Source of the DNA: Zopfochytrium polystomum
Taxonomy: Eukaryota; Chytridiomycota; Chytridiomycetes; Chytridiales; Chytridiaceae
NCBI GenBank assembly: GCA_025765615.1
Contig: JAIVFJ010000006.1
Coordinates: 310,001-374,000, forward strand
Reading direction: 5' to 3'
DNA: 64,000 bases
Under the pieces are notes generated by a model that had not been told where the DNA came from, did not search any database, and saw nothing but the letters and a program-made list of their open reading frames with translations. Of the stretch, positions 31,989-43,891 are shown piece after piece. Within the stretch, counting starts at the first letter, position 1; every line of letters begins with the position of its first letter. Both the position numbers and the translations under genes were made by a program.

Positions 31989-34900
31989 CTAGCCTTCGCA
32001 CATTTTTCGGTGCTTAAGAATTTGGACTGGAGTAAAAGTAAAAGTATTGGAGCACTTAGTGCACTTGTACTGCTGACCCTGTAGGCCCCGAAAATCTGCT
32101 AATGACGGTGCCGGCTTTGCAACTTCGGCCCGACTTTCGGTTAAGAGAGCTTGTTGCCATAAACTTGAGGCGGGTCTTTCACTAAATTCTTGCCCACATT
32201 GGGCAACTTTCGGTCCTCGTTCGGGAAGTTCCAATCTTCGCCGCTTCGATGCGCCTATTTTAGAAAGAACCGATGGATTGGGTAGGAAGTATCGAATGGA
32301 GGGGGTCACGGCAACAAAAGGCGTCCCCTCGGCTTGAACATCGTATCCAAACTAATCTGGGTCAGATGATTAATTGCTAAACTTTTACTTACAAAAACTG
32401 GAATATCTTGGTCGCGAAGCCGCTCCACGGCACATTCGACTTCAAGTTCCAAATAGTTGCACAATTTCTCTGCAGAGTCCATGAGTCGTCTGCACAAACC
32501 ACATCAAGGCTTGCCTGAGAGATCAGCGTCGGAAATTTCTTCAAAGTCGCCGCATGGTGCTGCTTTGCACCAAGTGGTTACAGATTCCCAGTCTGATCGC
32601 ATCCGCTGGACGGCCAGCGTTAGAAAGGGGAAGTCTGACCAATCCGTGAGGACTCTTTGGCCTGCTGACTCGGCGTTTTCTAAAGTCGAGTCGACCGCCG
32701 ATGGTGTGGGGTACTCGTCAAGAGTAACGTCTCTGCTATTGCGATTGGTTCCGCGTCGTCGCGCAATGCTCCGCTGGAGGTTCTAATCCAAAAATGTGTC
32801 ACTCGCGAGCTCTGCAACAATACTCCTCGTCACCTCCAACCGTCGATTGATAATCAGCTCCCAACCGCACCTCAACCAGTTTCCTAAAACAAGGGAGAGC
32901 TCCGCCTGCTCACGGTCGCGGTACGAAAGGTGAAGCCAGTCATCAACTATTATATGACGAAGGTCTCCGCTAACGTCGACTGAGTTAAGTAATAAGCATT
33001 CGCAGGCCTGCGTTCTACAAGAACTTACGCTTCTGCGCGAAGAGGATGCAGGCAGGTCCTGCTGGCACCCTAAGTACATTTTTCAAATACGGCTTGTTTG
33101 TTTCGATCAGCTCCTGGTAGCACAGAAGCTCTTTCATCTTCGGTCTGGGACGAATTGAATCTAAAGTCTCAGAGCTTTGTGGGGCTTCCGGAAGAAAATC
33201 GACTTCACACACACAACGTCAACCAGAGTACAAATTGAGCAGAAGATACCTGAAGGGTGAAGAAGCTCCGGATCCACGGCAAAAACACTGAAAGGAAGCA
33301 TACGCACAAATCGCTTTAATTTTGTATGAAAGATCTTCGAACCGTAAGATTAACTTTCGGGGGGGGGGGGCAGTCGAACCTGTTCGGAGTCGGGCCGCAG
33401 AGCATTTGCTTCGTCCGGAATTGCAAGGTGAGGATAAAGCCCGGAGCAGCAAATAAGTCGCAGAAGGTTGGATTCTTTTCTTGTGAGCACGCTGCTGTCA
33501 AACTTGGACAAGATATCTCGTGGGTTGTGTTTCAACGAGAATTCCAAATGGTTAACAGAAGTGTCCACAACTTGGCATTGTGAGCCTTGGTTTTGCAGTT
33601 TGAAATCTACATTCTGACTGGCCTTCCGTTGCGACATCCTCATCGTCACCAAGCCGAAGAATCTTCCTCTTCCCAGAGACCTGCTCTCGTTTCTGCCTCT
33701 CCAAAAGAATCTTCTTATTTCGCTTATCAATGTACTCTGGATCCTGATACCAAACAAAAAGCATGAAGACTAAATCTAACACGAGCACGCAGTACCTTCC
33801 AAAACCTAAGTCTTGAAGACCGCTGGACATCTGTTGCAGTGACAATTCCCCTCTTTCGCTTTTGACCCACAGTGTGGACCCGCCGATCTGTGTTGTCGGA
33901 CCCATCCGATTCACATGAGGAGTAGCTCTCTTCGGGTGAGGCAACATAGTCCGCAAAGATTTCCTCAAACTGAGACTTCAGCTTCACCATTTCGTACAAG
34001 CGTTGCTCTTCAATGCCACGCCTTCTGCACCAGCTTCTGGAGGATTCCTGTAGGAATCGGTTACACTTTATGGAAATGTAACGTTTTGTTGACTAACGTT
34101 TCCATCAGCTTTGACTTTCAGCCATTCGGAAAATAAAGAAACTAAAGTCATGGGATCACCAAGAGGAGAATGGAGTGCTTGCCGGGCCTGCAATCAATGA
34201 TGACCAAATCGTTAAGAAACCACGGGGAATACCTCTTTAATGTCCGACCTGTCTTCGGGGATGCGAATGAAGGGCGAAGGAACAGTCAATGATGCTGCGA
34301 GAGTTATAGCTCCATCAATCGTGTCTGAAATCTAACCAGAGCGTTTACTCCTATATTCTCCAAGGGGCTTCGCTTTACCGATCCCAGAATCAGCATTTTT
34401 CCAAGAACTACATCCATGGGGAGTTCAGCAAGAACTTTTCCGAGTGAGGTGAGCTCTTCACGTTCGTCCAGTGCTTTTAGCTGAGTGAGCCTTGCCACGG
34501 ACGAGCACAAGGCCGAAGCGGCGGGCTTTTCAATGAAGTCGAAAAGCCGAGGGTTCCCAAGTCCATACGCTCTAACTTGAAGAAGGAGAGCCTCCAGAGG
34601 AGTCCGCAAAATTTCAGGGACGGGAAAGTCATTCAGGCCCTCGAATTCACGCTGGCTGTAAAAGCGGAAACACTTGTCGGAAAATTTAGAAGGATTCCAC
34701 AGTGAATTCAAGTACAACCTCTCCGGGACCAGTTCTACCGGCACGGCCAGCCCTCTGCTTGGCACTTGACTTTGAAATCCAAAATTCAGAAAGGCGCGAA
34801 AGGTGGCTCGACGCGTCGTAGCTCATCTCCTTCACTTTTCCTGTCCAGAAATGATCAGAGTTCAATTCATTGTTTAAATCACTTCAAGGTTGAACCAGAG

Positions 34901-36883
34901 TCAATTATGAAGCGAACTCCGTCAATCGTTACACTCGTTTCTGCGATGTTGGTACTGAGGATACATTTCCGAATGCCTGCGGGAGCGATATCAAAAACCT
35001 GTCGTAGAGACCCTTAGCTTCAGTTCCAGGAAAAATCAGATACCTTTTCCTGCTCTGTCACCGAAAGGGAACTATGCAGCATGAGGATGATCCAGCGTCT
35101 GCGAAACCCAAATCAAATGAAGTTCCCAAACGTTGCGTACTACCTCGTTGAAGTTGCATAACCCTTCAGCTCATTGGCTAATGTGGTGATTTCGTTCATT
35201 CCGCTCACAAACACGAGCAAATCTCCACGCTCATGCGCGGGTATCGTTTCGTCGATGCGTTCCATTATGCGCAAATAAGGTTCTGCTTTCAACTTTCCCG
35301 ACTTCGCGGGGATGGACACCCTTTCGTTCATGCGTTCACGTTCGCGAATGAAACGATCGTCAACGAGATTTTTGTCCTCTTCTTCAATCGGGCGATACTC
35401 GATTTTTACTGGATACATCCTTCCAGGAACTTCTATCACTGGGGCAGAGAAGTACTTTGAAAACAGTTCTGCGTTTATCGTTGCAGACATCAAGACCACT
35501 CGGACATCATCTCGGCGTGAAAGTAGCTGCTTGAGGACCCCAAGTAGAAAATCACCTGAAATAGTCGTCTTCAGGAGCGAAAATAAGACGTATCTTCGCA
35601 CAAACCCGTCACATGCCTTTCGTGGACTTCGTCAACAATTATGACATTATAGGAAGACAGCATCGGATCGCTGGCGAATTGTCTCAACAGGAGCCCCTGC
35701 GCTCATTCACTTTATATTCGGTAATTTGCAGAAAATCACGTACTTCTGTAAGGAAAAGAATTCGTGTGTTCGACGTTTTGGTTCCTTCAAAGCGAACCTG
35801 ATAGGCAATTTCACTGCCATAAATGTTGAGACTTTCGTAACTGCAGGTTGTTAGTTCGCAGAACATGCATGCGCGCATCAGACCTGACCCGTCGGGCAAG
35901 GCTGTAACAAGCGATTCGGCGTGGCTGGGTACATGCAATTTTGTCAAATCCCGCCGCTAACAAATATTGCGGCACTTGAGTGCTTTTTCCTGCACCAGTA
36001 TCGGCTGGCAGATGCTGGAATAAGGGTGCAGAGTGAAACTATTAATCCGTACCTGCGATCAGAACAACGCGATGCCTTTGTACGCTTTCAATAATATTCG
36101 TCTCAAACTCCTTGATTGGAAGGCTTGCTCGGTCCTAAGGAATATCAGACTTCGTGCGAACTGCCTCACAAAAGACAACCTTTGTAATCTTCTCTGACAG
36201 AGATTTTTTTCGCTTCTCCTGGTACGCTCCAAACAAGACCAAGGCTTGTCTTGCGACACTAACTTCCTCGATTTCTGAGTGTGAAGCTTTCGTTGTCTGC
36301 TTCTTCTGCCGCATAGACTTGAATTTGCGGAAGAATTCTTTTACAAATATAAGAGAGAAAACTCATCGGAATGCAAAGAGCTGCTGATGCATACTCGATT
36401 TTTACGAATTAGCTTACTTACCACAAAATTCATCATACTCTCCAGTGTGACGGCGAAACGAAGCCTCCCCCTCCTTTCCAAACAATACCTTGTCAGCAAG
36501 AAAGCCCCACAGTGCAGGGCCACCTACTCTAAGTCCATTAACTGAAGTGGGTGTAGTTCTTGCCAATTTGACTGACCTCCCGCCAGTGAGACCGAGACAT
36601 TACCATTATCGAGTGTAGGAGACGATTCGGAGCCTGCAGGTCCCGGCGCCATTGACTTGATCGCTTCGGCAATTAGAGCGGGCTTAGAATCCGGTTGGAT
36701 GGCAGGTATATGCTTCCGCCAAGATGAACCATCGGCGCGGGTTTCGGCTGTGACACGCGCTAGTCGTTCCTCCTCAGTCTCCTTCCGGAGCGAACCATCG
36801 ATGTTGTAATGCATGCCAGCTGCCGGGTCGTCATTGGTTCTCATCCCTTGGCGCACTCTAGATTCTCGACCATTTCCACCCAT
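31989..36883 (-). CDS. DHX34: DHX34-like DEAH/RHA helicase
   Basis: Many exons. The start ATG is at 36883 ([13 protein letters not shown]); exon 1 (36604-36883) joins exon 2 (36422-36541) in phase, then [13 protein letters not shown] and [21 protein letters not shown]. Walker A reads [21 protein letters not shown] (about 35950-36010). Motif II is DEVH (about 35615), as in DHX34 rather than DEAH. Motif III is [14 protein letters not shown], and motif VI is [12 protein letters not shown] (about 34730). The HA2/OB region follows. The last exon ends in a zinc-finger-like [24 protein letters not shown], matching the DHX34 C-terminus. DHX34 acts in nonsense-mediated decay with UPF1 in animals. Several internal exons (32400-34200) are assigned only roughly. 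Yeasts lack this protein. Confidence 0.87.
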
Positions 36884-36976
36884 TTTTTGGAGGAAAAAAA
36901 AAACGAAAAACATTCGGAAGTGAAGAAAGGAAAAAGCAAGAGACTCCACCACGACCCAGCTGCGTAACTGACGGCG
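36884..36976. promoter_or_regulatory. Divergent promoter, DHX34 / PAT1
   Basis: The start codons of these head-to-head genes are 93 bp apart. The gap holds an A-rich run (about 36893-36910, T-rich on the minus strand) and no clear TATA box. Confidence 0.6.
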
Positions 36977-39900
36977 ATGCGAGGCGGTGCAAGGAACACC
37001 ACGCCGCGCGGGAACACCGCCACCGGTCGTAGTCCCAGCAGCGGAAATATTGGCAGATCGAACGCTGCGAACAGCTCGACCGTGGATATCGTTCATCGTA
37101 GCAGCAACGGAGGCAGCAACGCAGTCAACAGTCACCGTGGAGTTAGGTCCGAACAAGGAGGTGCTTATGGATCCACAAAGCGTTCCTCTGGACCGATTGA
37201 CAATCATGACAGCAGACCACGAGGGGATTCTTCGAAATCATCCGAGAACAGTAGATTTGTTACCCCGGTGAACGGAGAGGACTTGGCGGACCTTGCCGAT
37301 GGAGATCGGATTGATGCTCTTCTGGAGGAGAAGTTCAAGTACAGCGTAGAAGTGTCTGAAGGAGACGAGGGACTCCTTTTGGACGACGATGAAGAAGTTA
37401 ACGATGAGACCTTTGGCCTAGAAAAGTCAGAGATAGGTTCGTCATGGGTCACTCATTGTATGCGGTCGAAGCTCATATTTCCGTTAGACAACAACTTCGA
37501 CTTCACCGCGGGCAATTCTTTCTTCGGTAGGGACACTCCGAGCAATCGAGACGCGCGATTTCCACCAGCAGGTGCAGCTCTAGTCCTTCATTTTGTTTAC
37601 TACAGAATCTCAATCTGTGACTTGCAGATTCTTCCAACCGACAGGACCTGAATAACCGGGGGGGCATGAAAGATATCTGGAACGACACTCCAGAAGAAAA
37701 AGTACGATCTATAACGTTATTTACATTCTAACCATCGTGTGAAGGAGATATGGGGAAGTTACGGGGTGTCTCCCTTATCCTCTCGGCCCAATATGCTGTC
37801 TGTTGAAGAAATCGAGGCACAGATGAAGCCAAGAAAAATGCCCACCATTGAAGAGATCGAGGCCCAGATGCTGGCTCAACAAAGACGGCAGGTTGCAAGT
37901 AGACCGTCTTTTGAGCTTCTCCCGAGACAGGAGCAGAATCGAATGGTCGCGGATACTCGAGTACTGTCAGTGACCGAGATTGAGGCCGCAATGATGAGGC
38001 AGAACCAACTTGGTCAAAATGCAATGAGTTCGATGCCGATGACTCGAACTCCTCAAGAGGGTCTATCTGAACCGTACTCAGCCGGTGGCCCGCTTCCTCC
38101 TCATATGATGGGTGCCCAACTTCTACCAACCTACCACGAAATGGGGGGAATTCCGACCGGTCATATTGGCAGGCAAGGGCATCCTCTTCCGCATGGACAG
38201 GTGCAGTTGGGTATTGTTTCACATGGCGCTTTGCACATTGGGCCAGGTCCGATACAGCAAAGCGCAATGCACGTGCAATCGCAGCACGGCCCACTGGCGC
38301 AAGGTCCAATAAATCAAGCTACCACACTGCCCGTTCAAGTGCAGGGCGGGCACTTTCAGCCAATGGGCACAATTCAGCATTCTTCCAACGCGCAACAACC
38401 CAGCATCCATCAAATGACTCCCGTCGTCGCTACTCAAATGCAAGGTCGTCCGCAAACTCTACCGAGTCCCGTCGCAGTGCCATTCTCTCATAATTCGTCG
38501 CCTGGCCAGAGAGCTTCTACTCCTCGTCCTCTATTTCAAGGTGTCAGTGGGACCTCTCCATTTCCCATTCCCTCCCAAGTCAGGAGTCAGGCAACCTCTG
38601 ACCGACCCCCATCGCGTTCTGGTTTGTCGGCAAATGGTGGACAACCCTCATCATCAAGCTCCGGTTTGAACGCATCGCAAACAAGTGTCCCGCCAGCACA
38701 GCAGATCACTTCAGCGCAGAGCCCCTCCGTGGACACCAGCAGCAAACAGCGAAGCGGTCGGCTGGAGTACGGTCAGATGAGATATGGAGGAGATCGAGCG
38801 AAAGCCCAGCAGAAAGTCATTCTGGATTTCACAAACTTCTCTTCTCATCGCCCGAAACCTTCTGCTTACGATGGAGGATGGGGAGGGAGAAGTGCGCTCC
38901 TGCCGCGATGGGTACGTCAATCCAAGACAGTTTTCGTTTTCTTACTTAACATCTAGGAGCGGTACGCGGACACGATGACACAATACGAAAAGGAAATGAT
39001 CGCTCGAATTCAATTTTCTCAATTAGTCACAGATGATCCCTACAGAGACGATTTCTACTATCAGATATACACCACCTTGCGGCGACCTGGAGGAGAAAAT
39101 AAGTCGGTCGGCACGAGCATCACATGGCAGCAGGCCATGATTTCACAATCCGAAAAGAGTGGAAAGAGTCAACAAGTTTCCAACCAACTGCAGCAGCAGA
39201 TGCAAAAGCTGATCGAGGGAAAGAAACAAAAGGCGAAAGGCTCGGCTTGTGAGTGAAACTGCTTCATCAACATTTCTAATGTGTAGAGTCAGTGTCGCTG
39301 GAAGGTGCCCTGGGAAAGATCTCACTCACTTCCGTGAAAAACCCACGTCAGGTGATTCAAGTGACCCATTCCCACAAGGTTTGACTTTCGTTTCTCCGAG
39401 TAATTCTGATGGTCGCTGTAGGAGTCTCATAGCGTGCCCCAATACTCTCGATTGACGAGCAGAAAGGTTATGAAATCTATCGAAGACTGCTATGGGGCCG
39501 TCTTAATCCTAGAGCAGATAAAGCGAGCTCCACAAGAATCTGACGATGATTCTGGAGACGTGTATGAGCCTTGAAACGCCGCTTTGATCAATACTGACCG
39601 AGTATCAACAGAAACGAAAAAATAAAGGAGAGCATCGACGTCATTTGGAAAGCCATGGGCCTCGCCGAGCCCATTCCTCTAAAGTAAGAGGTCAACGTAC
39701 GAATAACACCCCATTAACCCTCTCTTATTACCCTGCAGTGCTCTACATCCTTTCGCTCACTTCTTATCATTCGGGAAAGGGAAGAAAATTTTCTCCCGAA
39801 TTTCGCATTTCCTGTCATCCGAGCAGATGTTTGCTGTTGTGTCAACAATTTTCGCAAGAGCCGAAAGTCTTGATGTCTGCAACATGCCCGCCGGAACCGT

Positions 39901-40514
39901 TAATGAGGATTTGGATTTGTTTATGGCTCACGTGATTCCTGCTGTGGTCGCCTTCATGTCTGAGGTCTCGCTACAGGCTGTTAACGCCTGCACAAGGATT
40001 TTACTGGAGCGACATAATATGGTTTGGCTGGCAAAGTCTAAAGCGGGTTTGGCGTTTTTGACGATCATGCTGAGTCGAGCGGAAATTTTGAAGAATAATG
40101 TGGGTAACCAAACGCCTTCTCCTGAAGAGCTGGGTCTCTGGTGAGAATCTATGTCAGTTGTTCCAATTTTTCTGGGCTTACACTTTCATCCACTGCAGGA
40201 CCGACTTGTACAATTTCCTCTTTGCTTCACTTCACACACACTTTGCAACTATCTTCCCACCCACCACTGCTGATGGATCCTACATCGACGATGTCTATGT
40301 GTGGCAGTTCCTCTCAGCAATGGCTGTAGGAGCCACCACAGTCGACCACCAGAGAGTTCTTGTCAGCGAAGTCCGTCTGAATGTGATCGAAACAAGTCGA
40401 AGAGCAAGCGCCCAGAACGATGCCGCTAGTGCCCGAGCCTTGGCCAATGTCAACCTTTTCTTGAATGCGCTGGGTTTGGGGATAGACGCAAGTCAGCTTG
40501 CTGCTATGGGATGA
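36977..40514 (+). CDS. PAT1: PAT1 decapping activator
   Basis: Nine exons: 36977-37436, 37628-37701, 37745-38911, 38957-39248, 39293-39378, 39422-39561, 39612-39683, 39739-40140 and 40199-40514, all in phase, 1002 aa. The N-terminus holds the acidic DDDEEVNDETFG motif (DDX6/Dhh1 contact in the family). Two EEIEAQM motifs follow, then a long Gln/Pro/Ser/His-rich low-complexity region. The mid/C-terminal Pat domain starts at ERYADTMTQYEKEMIARIQ and continues through FYYQIYTTLRRP, LSLEGALGKIS, PRQVIQV and the alpha-helical superhelix (FLSFGKGKKIFSRISHFL). PAT1 bridges Lsm1-7, Dhh1 and Dcp2 in P-bodies to trigger decapping. Its low-complexity core is unusually His/Gln-rich. Confidence 0.93.
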
Positions 40515-40564
40515 TTTTTTGTTTCTTCGAACACACTTGTCTGTCACGCATTGTCGGAGTTTGA

Positions 40565-42656
40565 ATGAATGTTCCAAACAGTGAATCATTTGTCCATGCC
40601 TACACTCGAGCATGCGAGTCTCGACAGACATCCTTCCAGAGCCACCTGTTGAGCCCAGCGCTCCAAACTCTGAAGCATTTACTCGTAGATTCCGACCGAA
40701 TCAAAAGAGAAGAAGACTGGGACCCGCTCATAAAAGGAATTAAGGCCAATCGCGATCTCCAGCGAATCAGTATTATTTCCGACATTGGCCAAACGGGTGC
40801 GTATTTTCGGGCTAAGAGTTATGTGAAAACACTCTGAAGAGGCTCCACGGGTTCGAAGATCCTGAAGTCAAAGTTGAGTCAAAAGCCTCCACGAGCAAGC
40901 TGATTCAATCTGGAAGTCGATCAGTAAATCATCAATCACCTGCAAGAGTGCGCGCCCTTAGATTGCCCGCAGTCGCTCTTCTGTCGAGGATAAGTTGCTT
41001 CCTTGCAAGGTGAATTTCCGAATTCTTCTTAATCCCGATCTCAACGGCCAACATCCGTTTCCGTAGTGCACTCCGCGACTGTCTCCAGGGAAGTTACGCC
41101 TTGACAGTGCTGGAATTATCGGGTATTAATTTATCGGAAAAAGAGATGAAGATGATTTCTGTCGGATTGTTCGGCAGCAAGTCCTTGCGCGAACTCTCAT
41201 TGGCTCGCTCACATATCGGAGACGAAGGTTTACGAGGTAACACTTAACTTGAAATACCACAATTCAATTATCTCTGACGATTAACTGATGGCAGTCATAT
41301 CACGTGGCATAAAGGCAGCCAAGCTACTCATAAAATTGAATCTCTCTGACTGCAAACTCAGTTGGCGAGGGGCATCCATTGTGGCAGAATTACTCAAGGC
41401 ATGGTGCAGATGCGGTTTGTTGCAAGGTATTTTTGCTAATCGCCCAAATGGAAGTAGAGCCAAGCTGTACAACGCCAAGCAGCACAGTGGGAGACAACAC
41501 TTCGTAGACCCGACCTATCGTTATACGCGCATTTTCCCCCACCTCACGTCTCCGCAGAGAGGTCTTCACCGCATGGACAACTGAGTCCTTCGTTTTTGCC
41601 AGCACCAATACAGCATGTAAATCTTTCTTGTAACAAAATCGGTGACACTGGAGTCGTGGAACTTTTGGAGCCGCTGGACGAAGATATCGGCCTAACGGTT
41701 TTGGAGCTTCAGAACTGCCATATTACAGACGTGGGCGGTGGATTTGTCGAGCGAAAATTACGATATAATAATGAACTACTAATAGTGGATCTGAGGAATA
41801 ATACCGTGGGTGCGTTCAGAATTTTTTTCGATCCGAAGCACTGACCGCAACCTGCGCAGACCCTAATCTGTTCAATAGAATCTGTTCAAAGCTTTATTTA
41901 AATCTGCTCTCGACAATAGTGGTCAATGGGGACCAAGGAAACGTTATCGGGCCGCCTGTACGTTTGCATTTGAAAGAGACTTGCTCATAACAAATTCGGA
42001 AGAGCTACCCAGAATGGATGGCGGAGGGGGATCCGCTTGCCTCAACTTACTTTAAGAACATATCCAAGGGCCAGTGGTACGATTGTGGTCATAAGACCCA
42101 TACAGAGAGCTCCCTCAAGAAACTGAGATTCGGTCCACCCACCCGAGAGAGTGATTGTTCGAAAACTTCGTCCATGAAGTACCGAGTAGGCGCCACAAAG
42201 CGATCAACTATTACGAAAAGTGTCGAGCACCCCATTAAGCAAGATATTAGCCCCAAGCATGCTTATGGGCAAAAAGGTTCAAATCTGCTGAAGAGAGCTG
42301 CATGGATAAGAGAAACTGAGCATCAGACCGGAAATGGGCGTGTGAGAAAATTGTGATCGCCTTTTTGAAGTTTACCAATTGTGCTGTTGCAGGACAGCGG
42401 CGGGCCTACCGCAACAGAGGAGAGTAGACCTTCATTTTCAGATTCCTCTCCTGGGTTGCCGACAATCTTACCCTTTCACGAGCCAGAGACGGAGATGGCG
42501 GGAGAACAGCTCTCTCCTTTGGAAGTGGCACAATTCTATCTTACGAGTGGAGGAGCTGGTGGAAGTCCAACTCTACAAAGAATTCCGCATGTGGGCGTTT
42601 CAACAGAGGACTCCGACTCCGAAAGTCTTCTCGGCTCCCCTGTGATGTTTCTTTAA
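40565..42656 (+). CDS. CEP78: CEP78-like centrosomal LRR protein
   Basis: Eight exons: 40565-40796, 40859-41009, 41067-41236, 41295-41426, 41603-41809, 41860-41957, 42003-42341 and 42393-42656, 530 aa. The N-terminal segment EEDWDPLIKGIKANRDLQRISI matches the CEP78 family lead-in. Leucine-rich repeats follow: VLELSGINLSEKEMKMI, ELSLARSHIGDEGLR, KLNLSDCKLSWRGASIVAELLK, HVNLSCNKIGDTG, VLELQNCHITDVG and LLIVDLRNN. CEP78 sits at the distal centriole and supports ciliogenesis. The C-terminal ~200 residues are Ser/Gly/Pro-rich without a visible coiled coil, shorter than in animals (about 690-720 aa). The start lies only 50 bp after the PAT1 stop. Confidence 0.82.
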
Positions 42657-43126
42657 ATTTGTGAAACATAAATAAAAGGGAATCCCTTCTTCGTACCCCC
42701 TCGCCATTATCAAACCCACACTACCCGAACCATTGAGCCTTTTTTATTTTTATTTTTATTTTTTTTCTCGTCTTCTCGACGTAGCCGTGGCATGGGGCTA
42801 TGGGGCTGGGTGATGACAGAGCGAGGTCCAAAATCTGCTTGCGGGAGGGGTCGTCGATGACGATGAGGGCATTGGCGCCGCGTTGGTTGCGCACTGATGA
42901 CCATGCTACCTCCCTTGCGGTAATCGCAACCGTGCGCAAAAACTCCGGACTTTGCGTGGCCGGGTGGGTGGGGGGGGGAGGGACTGGTCTACCGTTGTGG
43001 CCAACGCGAGCAACTCCGCCGCACCCACGTCGCTGGCGTCCTTAATTGGAAGGAAGACAAACACCCTGGTTCGAGGAGATGGGTTTGATGGTGAATTTGG
43101 GGAAACCGAGTCCAAATTGCGACCAA
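42657..43126. other. Intergenic region
   Basis: 3' flank of CEP78 and 5' flank of the next gene. Long frames occur on both strands (the frame of the next gene is open back to 43046) but have no recognisable content. G-run at about 42968-42978. Confidence 0.4.
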
Positions 43127-43825
43127 ATGCGCATTATTGCCCAGCTTGTCCAGCGTCCTTCGGCAATCAGAAATGCATTCACGCCACCACGACGTCGTGA
43201 ACCACCAGCTATCATTCAATTACCGCAAGGCGGCCGTCAGTTTTCAGCCTCACCCCTCGGCGATCCTCTCGTCAAGCAGATGCTGGCCGATGCGGAAGCC
43301 AAAAAGGCCATGATGAGGATGATTGACATCATGAAGAGAAAAGGTCTTCTGAAGAACTTCACTTCGCTGAAGACTGGAATTGATGAGAGCATCGCAAAGG
43401 CACTCATGGAAGACGCCGAGGCAAAGGCTGCAATGGCCGAGCTCACAACCCTGATTCGAAAGAGGGGATGGGACAAGCTTGTTCCCGGCGGCGGGCTTGC
43501 GGCAACAGCGACGTCGGCCGTCGACTCAACAGTTTCGACCGTCAAGCGACTGTTTGGATTTGCGCCTACGAAGAGTAGTGGTAGTGAGCTCGACGCACCG
43601 GGATCGTCCGCTGGGACAGCTGCCCCAGGGAAGGTCAAGCAACTCTTTTCGCTTTTCGGTGCGTCCTCCCACAGCGACAAGCCCAAGGACAGAAATTCTG
43701 GTGCGGAGGGCAAGGGCGGTCCATCGGGGTCCGAGACCGCAGTAGAGTCGGAGCCATCTTCCCCACAGCCGTCGAAGTTCCCGTCTCCAGCAGCCCGATT
43801 GCTGCAGGGTAGGAAGCGGCAGTGA
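43127..43825 (+). CDS. Putative mitochondrial protein with internal repeat
   Basis: The ATG at 43127 gives 232 aa. An in-frame ATG at 43046 would add 27 residues, but the internal start yields a good presequence: MRIIAQLVQRPSAIRNAFTP, then RRREPPAIIQ and GGRQFSASP, an R-containing cleavage context. Two homologous helical blocks follow: VKQMLADAEAKKAMMRMIDI with MKRKGL, and IAKALMEDAEAKAAMAELTT with IRKRGW (about 45 residues apart). The C-terminal half is Ser/Gly/Pro/Lys-rich with two short KRLFGF / KQLFSLF motifs. No known family is recognised. Function unknown. Confidence 0.65.
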   Translation: MRIIAQLVQRPSAIRNAFTPPRRREPPAIIQLPQGGRQFSASPLGDPLVKQMLADAEAKKAMMRMIDIMKRKGLLKNFTSLKTGIDESIAKALMEDAEAKAAMAELTTLIRKRGWDKLVPGGGLAATATSAVDSTVSTVKRLFGFAPTKSSGSELDAPGSSAGTAAPGKVKQLFSLFGASSHSDKPKDRNSGAEGKGGPSGSETAVESEPSSPQPSKFPSPAARLLQGRKRQ

Positions 43826-43891
43826 GGATGATGGGTGAACGCAAAATCTTGATACACACATAAAAAAATAAATAAAATAAAAAAAAAGGAA

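Noticed and set aside
36542..36576. A 35-nt intron at the DHX34 exon 1/2 junction
   Set aside because: An alternative donor (GTAATG at 36603) gives a 62-nt intron in the same phase, in line with the other introns here.
36524..36883. Separate small minus-strand gene ending in LMDLE upstream of DHX34
   Set aside because: The reading phase and splice signals join it directly to the next DHX34 exons, so I treat it as exon 1 of DHX34.
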